From a virus, in the IMG/VR virus record IMGVR_UViG_3300023178_000114, positions 1 through 39,009 of that record: 39,009 nucleotides of DNA. One strand, 5' to 3'. The position numbers and the translations under genes are program-made. Below, piece by piece: positions 33,035 through 39,009 of the stretch. The notes beneath the pieces were generated by a model. It worked only from the letters and a program-made list of their open reading frames with translations, was not told the origin of the DNA and did no database searches. Position 1 is the first letter of the stretch, and each line of letters opens with the position of its first letter.

Positions 33035-34347
33035 CGTAGTCTCACTTGTTTACCGAACTTACTCCACAATTTACCCATAAAGATGTATAATTGTTTTTCG
33101 TTCATTTTATCAATTTTATCTTTTGCATTCTGTGGTGCCTTATCATACACTTGTTTAAATAAATTAGCAGTCATGGCATCTACAGTTCTACCACCGAGTT
33201 TTCCAAATGAATGGTCATTTGCCATTTTCATAATTTTATCCACACCCTTACCTTCTTTTACTGATTCATTCATAAACTCATTGTCTAAAAATGAATGAAT
33301 ATCACGAGTGGTTTTAGGTAGTTTTTTACCTGTTACTTGGTTAAATATTGCGATTGAGTATGGTTGGTTGTGTCGTAATTTAGATTTTAATGCTCTGATA
33401 TCTTTTTTCTTTATTGCCTTTACCAACTCATCATAAGTTCGTTTTGCATTCGCTTTATTTTGTGCAGTAACAGCTTTGATTATATCTTGTTTTTTATATT
33501 TTTGTGCACCTTTATCACCTTTTTTAAGAGCTATCTCCCAATTTCTCAACATTGTTTTTATTGAACTTTTTAGGTGGAAATAATCTTTTTTTGAAAATAA
33601 CTTATACAATTTTTCAAAATCTCTATTTTCGTTTATTGATTCTTTTACTGATTCTTTCTTTGAATAATCTGGGTCAAGTTTTCTTAACTTGATTAAAATA
33701 TCTCTTAACATCTCTCTATCTGTAGAATCAAATCCAATTTCAAAATTTGGTTTCTTCTTTAATAATACTGAGTAGGCCATTCCGATTTCTTTTTGTCCTA
33801 ATGTTCTTTTCTTTTTATCTGGATAAATTCCTTTTGGTCCATAGAAATCATTCATGTATTTAACGAATCCTCTGTAATCCATTTCGTTAAGTACATTTTC
33901 ATTTACTGATTCTGCCTTTACACAATTTGGATATTTTTTACCAAATAATTCTTTTGTTTTACGAGTAGGATGTATTTTATATCCTTTCCAACATTTCTCA
34001 CATAAACATCCACCCATTTTTTCTGATAATTCTTTTAATTTTTTATCAACTTTACCTGTACCACCTGGTGATTTTAATTTATAATTAGGGTCTTTAGCAG
34101 ACATAACATAACCACAACTCTCAAGTTCCATTCTAATCATTTCTTTGATTTTATCTATGGCTTCTTTTTTCACTTTTTCTGGTTTCCCTTTATGTGTTGT
34201 AGATGCATATTTTTTAACATCTGATTTTTTCATACTATCAGCCGCATCTTTTACTTTTTTAGATACTTCTGAACCTTTAACATCACCCTTATTATAAGCG
34301 TGAACCAATCCCATAAATCTTTGTTGTGCTTTAGATTTGGATGGCAT
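33031..34347 (-). CDS. Head-operon protein with DUF3008-like start and Cys segment
   Basis: 438 residues. Residues 1-57, 'KAQQRFMGLVHAYNKGDVKG' and a Lys-rich stretch, resemble small DUF3008-type phage and bacterial proteins. Residues 110-145 hold C114, C116, C119 and C142 around 'GYKIHPTRKTKELFGKKYPN', a motif seen in aquatic T4-like phage proteins and perhaps a zinc site. Several protease-type sites follow ('NVLNEMD', 'SINENRD', 'MNESVKE'), separating basic helical segments. It may be processed in the prohead into several peptides. It overlaps its neighbours by 1 and 4 nt. Function unknown. Confidence 0.65.
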   Translation of the reverse strand: MPSKSKAQQRFMGLVHAYNKGDVKGSEVSKKVKDAADSMKKSDVKKYASTTHKGKPEKVKKEAIDKIKEMIRMELESCGYVMSAKDPNYKLKSPGGTGKVDKKLKELSEKMGGCLCEKCWKGYKIHPTRKTKELFGKKYPNCVKAESVNENVLNEMDYRGFVKYMNDFYGPKGIYPDKKKRTLGQKEIGMAYSVLLKKKPNFEIGFDSTDREMLRDILIKLRKLDPDYSKKESVKESINENRDFEKLYKLFSKKDYFHLKSSIKTMLRNWEIALKKGDKGAQKYKKQDIIKAVTAQNKANAKRTYDELVKAIKKKDIRALKSKLRHNQPYSIAIFNQVTGKKLPKTTRDIHSFLDNEFMNESVKEGKGVDKIMKMANDHSFGKLGGRTVDAMTANLFKQVYDKAPQNAKDKIDKMNEKQLYIFMGKLWSKFGKQVRLR

Positions 34348-34757
34348 TAATCTGCAAGTCCATCACCATTCCAACCTTTATTTATTCTACCTGCTGTTGG
34401 AATTTTAAAATTTTCTATACCACTATTACCACCTAAAGAATCATTACCACTTTTAACAAATGGTGATTTGTAGTTTTCTAAACCACTATCACTAGCCAAT
34501 TCATCATTACCACTTTTAACAAATGGATTTTTTGGCTTTAAATTTTCTAAACCACTATTACCACCTAACTCATCATTACCACTTTTAACAAATGGTGATT
34601 TGTAGTTTTCTAAACCACTATTACTAGCTAATTCATCATTACCACTTTTAACAAATGGACTTCTTGGCTTTAAATTTTCTAAACCTGTTTCTCCACCTAA
34701 CTCATCATTACCACTTTTTTGAAATGGTGTGTTTGGTTTTCTATCAGCTAAAGCCAT
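34347..34757 (-). CDS. Tandem-repeat protein next to the prohead protease
   Basis: 136 residues made almost entirely of five repeats of 'PF[VQ]KSGND[ES]L[GA][GS]xxG[LI]EN', starting at residues 11, 34, 55, 78 and 99. Spacing alternates 23, 21, 23, 21, and copies alternate between 'ELGG' (1, 3, 5) and 'ELAS' (2, 4), so the real unit is a 44-residue pair. The end is 'IPTAGRINKGWNGDGLAD'. No known family. It follows the protease by 1 nt with SD AGGAG. Possible roles are a prohead core, internal or decoration peptide; the sequence alone cannot decide. Confidence 0.75.
   Translation of the reverse strand: MALADRKPNTPFQKSGNDELGGETGLENLKPRSPFVKSGNDELASNSGLENYKSPFVKSGNDELGGNSGLENLKPKNPFVKSGNDELASDSGLENYKSPFVKSGNDSLGGNSGIENFKIPTAGRINKGWNGDGLAD
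34404..34727 (-). repeat. Five tandem repeats alternating 69 and 63 bp
   Basis: The five units of the 136-residue protein are also similar in DNA, and alternate copies are closest to each other, indicating duplication of a 132-bp pair. Confidence 0.88.
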
Positions 34758-34758
34758 A

Positions 34759-35376
34759 TTATTCTCCTCTTATGATTTTATTAATCAAATCTTCTGCTTT
34801 ACAATAAACACCACAAGTTCTACCTTGAGTTTGTGATTTATCAACACCCTCTTGTAAAGGATGCATAAAAGCTCCATGTGTAGATGGATTAGAAACAAAA
34901 TCAAAAGCGATTAACTCGAAATCATCTCCTACTTTTAATGCTTGTCCATCTGCTTCATTAACAGCCTCTACTGAACCCATACCACGAGAACTAATTCCAA
35001 GTTTAATTCCATTCTTGAATAATTCTCTTAAAATGTTTCCACTTGGTGTGGTTAGGATTTCAACTGTTCCTAATAAGTTGTCACCTTCCCAATGCATTTC
35101 AGTAACATTATGTGATACATTTTGTAAATTCACTACTGAAGAATCTGGATGGTCAAGTTCACCTAATGCTCTTTTTTGAGAAATAAAATTTTGTGAATAA
35201 TTTTTTGCTTCTCTTTGTAGAATGTTCATTGGATATACTCTTCCATTTTGGTTTTTTGCATCTGCTCTTTGTAATACACCTTTAACAACTAACTTTCCGT
35301 TGTTTTCTTTCATCGCCTCATTTATTTGTTGCGGTGAAATTTCAAATGGTATATAATCTACTAATAGTTCTCTCAT
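34759..35376 (-). CDS. gp21: Prohead maturation protease, gp21-like
   Basis: 205 residues (T4 gp21: 212). Signatures of the T4 prohead protease family (S77) are 'ALGELDHPDSSVVNL' with likely catalytic H76, 'KLGISSRGMGSV' with likely nucleophile S129 or S130, and 'FELIAFDFVSNPS' with D159. It cuts scaffold, MCP and internal proteins after [LI]-x-E. It is embedded among genes whose products carry such sites. The start overlaps the stop of the 481-residue gene (TAATG). Confidence 0.9.
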   Translation of the reverse strand: MRELLVDYIPFEISPQQINEAMKENNGKLVVKGVLQRADAKNQNGRVYPMNILQREAKNYSQNFISQKRALGELDHPDSSVVNLQNVSHNVTEMHWEGDNLLGTVEILTTPSGNILRELFKNGIKLGISSRGMGSVEAVNEADGQALKVGDDFELIAFDFVSNPSTHGAFMHPLQEGVDKSQTQGRTCGVYCKAEDLINKIIRGE

Positions 35377-36821
35377 TATTTCATCCTTTTCACCAATCCT
35401 ACAGCTTCTCTCATGAATTTAGTTACATTATCTTTGTAGGATTTTTTAATTTGTTTTGCTAAATCTTTATTTACAGAATCAGTTTTCATGATACCTTCTA
35501 ATTTCAATACTCTTTTTCTTAGAATACCCTCTTCTTTTGCAAACATTCTTAATTCTTTTTTAGCCTTTTCAGCATCTTCACGAGATTCTTGAATGTTACC
35601 TTGATGTGCTTTCATCACATCATTTAATGTTGGTAATGGTTGTCCAAATTCTCTGTTAAATATATTAACACTTTCAACTAAATACTTATTACTTGGATTA
35701 ACATTATCATACATACCACCACTTCTATTTCTACCAGTTCTATATCCAACCATACTTACTGGCCCTCTAGTCTTTTGACCTTTTTCTGGTTTTGCAATTC
35801 CTGTTAGTGTACTATAATTAACATTCATAAATTTTTCTACATCAGATGTTAAATCTTTTAAACCTTTTATAGCATCTTCTTTTTCTTCATCATCTCCAAA
35901 TTCTATATCATCTTGAAGTCGACTTAATTGTAAGCCAAACTCATCATTAACGATAGCATATTGGTCATCAGCTAATTCACTATCTGGTAATTCTTCTAAT
36001 TCATCTGAAACATCTCGAAGTAAGTCATCCAGTTTTTCGACTGTTCCCATTGGGTCTTTTTTTATTTGTTCTGAATCATTCAACTCTTTAGCTGTTCGAA
36101 CTTTATCTATACTTGCTGATTTTTTGTTTCCAGATGTTGAGTATTTTGTATGAAAATCCTTAAGTATTTTTGATTTTTCTTTCATTTCTTCTTCAGGAAC
36201 TTCTGATAAATCATAATCATACTCATCCTCATCTCTTATAAGGGCATCTTCAAGTTTATCTAATTCCTCTTGTGGAACTCCTGATTCTTCAAATTCATCA
36301 TATACACGATTTATTTGAGAGTTCCATTCATCTGTATTATTACTAAATTTACTGGTAAAATAACTTATTGGGATATTTTCATTATACTTATCCCAATCCA
36401 TACCATCGATTGTCTCTTGAGCATCATCATCAATTTTTACTGGTTCACCTTTTTTAACTAAAGGTTTATCTTTACTTGTTGGATTTGGACCATCTGATGG
36501 TAAATCTCTATCAAAATCTTTTCCACTTAATTTTTTTGGTTCAGATTTATCTGATTTTCCATCATCATCAACTTTTGTTAATTTACCATCAACATTTTTA
36601 TGTGAGATATGGTCATCATCTTTTTTACCATATCCTTTACCTTTCCAAACCAAACCAAGTTTTCTTGCTTTTTCTTTTTCTTTATCATCAAGATGCTGTT
36701 CTTTACCATCTTGTTCTTGTTTTAATTTATGTGCTTTAGTAGTGTCTTCAAGTGTTGGTAATGACTCACCAAACTTTCTTTCATTCCAAAGATTTTCGTT
36801 TAATAGTTTTTTAAGTTTCAT
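35376..36821 (-). CDS. Putative internal head protein with internal duplication
   Basis: 481 residues. The leader MKLKKLLNEN carries L-N-E, the classic gp21 site. Residues 46-107 are the 'KARKLGLVWKGKGYGKKDDD' domain shared with the 610-residue protein (74 bp identical). 'NERKFGESLPTLEDTTKAH' (13-31) recurs as 'NREFGQPLPTLNDVMKAH' (about 388-406), followed by 'NIQES'. The middle is strongly acidic ('EEEMKEKSKIL', 'DDEEKEDAIKGL') and the end basic. It looks like an assembly of packaged modules separated by protease sites. Coupled to both neighbours by TAATG. Confidence 0.7.
   Translation of the reverse strand: MKLKKLLNENLWNERKFGESLPTLEDTTKAHKLKQEQDGKEQHLDDKEKEKARKLGLVWKGKGYGKKDDDHISHKNVDGKLTKVDDDGKSDKSEPKKLSGKDFDRDLPSDGPNPTSKDKPLVKKGEPVKIDDDAQETIDGMDWDKYNENIPISYFTSKFSNNTDEWNSQINRVYDEFEESGVPQEELDKLEDALIRDEDEYDYDLSEVPEEEMKEKSKILKDFHTKYSTSGNKKSASIDKVRTAKELNDSEQIKKDPMGTVEKLDDLLRDVSDELEELPDSELADDQYAIVNDEFGLQLSRLQDDIEFGDDEEKEDAIKGLKDLTSDVEKFMNVNYSTLTGIAKPEKGQKTRGPVSMVGYRTGRNRSGGMYDNVNPSNKYLVESVNIFNREFGQPLPTLNDVMKAHQGNIQESREDAEKAKKELRMFAKEEGILRKRVLKLEGIMKTDSVNKDLAKQIKKSYKDNVTKFMREAVGLVKRMK
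36607..36680 (-). repeat. 74-bp direct repeat, copy 2
   Basis: Identical to 32904-32977; the two copies lie about 3.7 kb apart in different genes with the gp21 gene between them. Confidence 0.95.
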
Positions 36822-37660
36822 TATTTTAAACTCCCAACTTTATTTGCCATTTTCACTAATCTTTCTGAAATCTTAGTTAGTGCCTTATGTGTATTCTTCC
36901 AATAACTTCTTGAATCAACATTTAATTCTGTTTTTAATTTAACTGCCATTTTAACCATCTTATCTAATTCACTTAAAGAATAACGAACTTCACGAATTGA
37001 TTTACCAATCTTTTGTTTTGGTGTTAGGGATTCATCATTTCTCCAATCGTGATAACGACCTTCACCTAACATTTCTTTGTTTTTAAAAATTTGCATAAGT
37101 TTTACCATTGCTTTTTCGGCGTCAAGAAGTGTTTCATAATGTTTGTTGTAATCTTTTTTCATAAGTTCTCTATCACCAACTCTGGTCGCTTTTGAAAAGT
37201 CTTTTTTTAGATTACCAATACCCTTTACAAGATTTCTTAATGCGTTGACTTCTTTTTTAGTAACTTCGTTTACATTTTCAATCTTTCTATCTACTTGTTT
37301 GCCAAGTGCTGGTTGTACACGAGATACACTTATAACTCCTTTTAAACCTTGTTTTAATTTTTTAGCAACCATTGTTTTTGCCATACCTTTTGAACCTGCA
37401 TCTACAAGAACTTTACCTTGACCTAATTTACCCATATCAACAGTTACAGCAAATTTCACTTCATTAACTTTTTTATATCCACCAACTTCTGGATTTTTAC
37501 TTCCAACTGAACCACTTGAGAATGCGTGTGGTGTGTAGTAATGTCCTGGCCCACCTGGATAAGTTCCAGCTGTTCCTGTTGTAGATACTTCAGCAATTTC
37601 TTGTCGAATTAACTTCTTTAAGATTTCAATAAATCTTTTTTTACTTATCTTCGTGGACAT
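36821..37660 (-). CDS. Head-operon protein with Gly-rich 'YPGGPGHYYTPHAF' segment
   Basis: 279 residues. The basic N-terminus 'KKRFIEILKKLIRQEIAEVS' contains I-A-E, the same P3-P1 residues as the T4 internal protein leader (FIAE), so it could be a longer targeting sequence. Next is 'GTAGTYPGGPGHYYTPHAFS'; similar 'TTG-x-x-G-x-x-TP-AF' segments occur in prohead-operon proteins of T4-like phages. Then comes a Lys-rich helical region ('AEKAMVKLMQIFKNKEMLGE'). Likely a core or internal head protein. SD GGAG lies inside the preceding gene, with a 20-nt overlap. Confidence 0.65.
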   Translation of the reverse strand: MSTKISKKRFIEILKKLIRQEIAEVSTTGTAGTYPGGPGHYYTPHAFSSGSVGSKNPEVGGYKKVNEVKFAVTVDMGKLGQGKVLVDAGSKGMAKTMVAKKLKQGLKGVISVSRVQPALGKQVDRKIENVNEVTKKEVNALRNLVKGIGNLKKDFSKATRVGDRELMKKDYNKHYETLLDAEKAMVKLMQIFKNKEMLGEGRYHDWRNDESLTPKQKIGKSIREVRYSLSELDKMVKMAVKLKTELNVDSRSYWKNTHKALTKISERLVKMANKVGSLK

Positions 37661-38516
37661 TTTCTAACTCCTTGACCAATTCATAATATCTCATCAACGA
37701 TACGACATGTTGGTCTTTCACAACCTTTCCGCCTGTTGCAGTATCAGTATGATTGATAGCTTCTGTTAATTTTATCTTTGTAATCTTATCATCAACTTTA
37801 TTTAAGTGATTTTTAAGTACTTTTTTGATTTTTATAACTTCAGCATCTATGAATTCTCTCAAAGAGTTAGTGTTTGATATGTTGTTGATATATTCTCTCA
37901 ACAAATTTCTTTGATTTTCGTTCAATGTGCTATATTTTTCATTGAATTTATCTACTAACAACTGATATGTAAGTAATCTTAAATCTTTATCTTCATTTTT
38001 TAAAGATTCATTAATAGTATTACCAGATTTTTTATTGGAGTGTTTAATTTTGGTAATATTTTCTACAATAGTTACTTTACTATCAGTTTCTTCAACTGGT
38101 CCAATGTTTTCTTTGATAGATTCACCTTCAAAAACATTATAAATTGAAGCTAATAGTTTATATTCAGGAATTCTTGTATTAAAGAAATCATTTGTATCAT
38201 AACTTTCTTTAATTGTTTTGATTAAATTATACTTTTCGTTTTTTAATTTACGATTTGATAATTTTCTACGATTTTTTATTACTGCTTCAAGTAAAATATT
38301 TGCTTGTTCAGTATTTTTATATTTTTTTTCAGTTAAAATTTTGTATAGTTCGTACTCTTTTCCTAATTGTGTAGTAGAACTAAAATTTTCTTTTAATATG
38401 TTCACAGCTTTACTATTATCAACTCCATTCATCACATCTACTGTAATTTGTCGAGTTAGTAATTCAAAAAGAATACCAGTATTCTTAATCTTACTGTGTT
38501 TTTTGTTATATTTCAT
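37641..38516 (-). CDS. Conserved-type head-operon protein following the portal
   Basis: I start at ATG 38516 (MKYNKKHSKIKNTGILFELL) rather than the TTG one codon upstream; GGAG is 6 nt before the ATG. The opening 'KNTGILFELLTRQITVDVMN' and 'TTQLGKEYELYKIL' are motifs I associate with a family encoded next to portal and protease genes in T4-related aquatic phages, of unknown function. The 291-residue product is helical, with no cysteine or membrane segment. A prohead core role analogous to T4 gp67/gp68, which occupy the same place, is inference. Confidence 0.7.
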   Translation of the reverse strand: MKYNKKHSKIKNTGILFELLTRQITVDVMNGVDNSKAVNILKENFSSTTQLGKEYELYKILTEKKYKNTEQANILLEAVIKNRRKLSNRKLKNEKYNLIKTIKESYDTNDFFNTRIPEYKLLASIYNVFEGESIKENIGPVEETDSKVTIVENITKIKHSNKKSGNTINESLKNEDKDLRLLTYQLLVDKFNEKYSTLNENQRNLLREYINNISNTNSLREFIDAEVIKIKKVLKNHLNKVDDKITKIKLTEAINHTDTATGGKVVKDQHVVSLMRYYELVKELENVHEDK

Positions 38517-38553
38517 CAAACACTCCGTTAATTTTGATAGTTTTTTTGTACAT

Positions 38554-38564
38554 AAATAAATATA
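38554..38564 (-). promoter_or_regulatory. Late-promoter-like motif of the head operon
   Basis: TATATTTATTT on the coding strand, 38 nt before the head-operon gene and 18 nt after the portal stop. Confidence 0.5.
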
Positions 38565-38581
38565 AAACTTTCAAGAAATCG

Positions 38582-39009
38582 TTATTTATCTTCCTTAAAA
38601 TCTTTATATTCTTCATTTATTTCTTCACTATCGATTGTTTCTTTTAAAATTTCTTTTGCCTTACTTCCCATTGATTTCTTTAAAGCATCATAATGTGCTA
38701 ATGCCAAAGGAACACCAGTTCTACCTAATGGGTCTCTACCTCGAGCACTTCCATCTTTGGAATAATTTGGTACTTCTTTAGGTCTTCCTGCTCCATCAAA
38801 TCCACCCTCAGGTGCCCCACCTTCATCTCTGAATATAGAACCCGCTTTAGATTCATCATCGTATCCACCACTTGATTGCATATCACTTGGTGTTCCAACT
38901 GATTCACCTGTATCTGCTGGGTCATTACCCTCTACAGATATTTGTTCAAATCTAAACTTAGTTTTTTGGTCATGAACAATTTGTGAATCCATTTCTTTAA
39001 TTTGGTCAT
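38582..39009 (-). CDS. gp20: Portal protein C-terminus, gp20-like (partial)
   Basis: The frame is open to the right edge (about 142 codons) and reads through Met 38992, so the true start is outside. It begins 'DQIKEMDSQIVHDQKTKFRF' and continues with a Gly/Asp-rich tail ('GGAPEGGFDGAGRPKE', 'SARGRDPLGRTG') and an acidic end. T4-like portals of aquatic phages end with such a disordered, Gly/Pro/Asp-rich tail after the last crown helix. The position, immediately before the gp21 region, matches T4. The catalogue-defining portal core is not in the window, so the call is moderate. Confidence 0.6.
   Translation of the reverse strand, partial: DQIKEMDSQIVHDQKTKFRFEQISVEGNDPADTGESVGTPSDMQSSGGYDDESKAGSIFRDEGGAPEGGFDGAGRPKEVPNYSKDGSARGRDPLGRTGVPLALAHYDALKKSMGSKAKEILKETIDSEEINEEYKDFKEDK

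Noticed and set aside
34404-34727. A CRISPR or iteron array
   Set aside because: The repeats keep reading frame and encode a regular peptide pattern in a gene with start, SD and stop.
38582-38992. A complete 136-residue gene starting at Met 38992
   Set aside because: The frame is open upstream to the window edge and the sequence looks like the C-terminal tail of a larger protein, so it was treated as a partial portal gene.

Overview
The window is AT-rich and almost wholly coding on the minus strand. It is the virion morphogenesis region of a contractile-tailed phage (Caudoviricetes, myovirus type) that is a distant relative of T4 (a 'far-T4' type). T4-family head, neck and tail proteins can be recognised by conserved stretches: portal C-terminus (gp20), prohead protease (gp21), scaffold (gp22), major capsid protein (gp23), neck proteins gp13, gp14 and gp15, tail sheath (gp18), tail tube (gp19), a gp26-like protein, a tape measure protein and a gp53-like baseplate wedge protein. 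The host cannot be named. Starts carry strong AGGAG-type Shine-Dalgarno (SD) sites. The style of the fibre proteins ('WKKVIVSGS' starts, TYDLGS repeats, S74 chaperone) resembles phages from aquatic metagenomes.

Reading in the direction of transcription (right to left). (1) 39009-28927: portal C-terminus, then a tightly overlapping operon of mostly unrecognised proteins around the prohead protease, ending with a phage ribosomal protein bS21 gene and a terminator. At least four of these products start with a decapeptide of the form M-x-K-L-K-x-[LI]-[IL]-x-E, and a fifth (MKLKKLLNE) is one residue shorter. This is the layout of the T4 capsid targeting sequence cut by gp21 after [IL]-x-E, so I infer a large set of internal head proteins packaged with the DNA. 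(2) 28926-25850: a leader with several hairpins, an extremely acidic scaffold, the major capsid protein, and a terminator. (3) 25824-20792: a free-standing HNH homing endonuclease, gp13, gp14, a gp15-fibre fusion, a paralogue of the fibre part, and a small zinc-ribbon gene. (4) 20811-11261: an adhesion and fibre cluster with a cadherin-like protein, several TYDLGS-type proteins, and a 1064-residue fibre ending in an S74 autoprotease chaperone. (5) 11144-1: sheath, tube, a small two-helix membrane protein, a gp26-like gene overlapping a short ORF at a seven-T run, tape measure, a tube-junction-like protein, gp53-like, and a truncated baseplate protein.

Two regulatory layers show in the sequence. 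A motif reading GATATTTATTA or TATATTTATA on the coding strand recurs before at least eleven genes and is probably the late promoter. The one intergenic gap above 300 bp (8441-8801) holds the only plus-strand transcription unit I see: a TTGACT-17-TTATAT promoter followed after about 160 nt by a strong terminator, with no ORF between, so a small non-coding RNA is likely.
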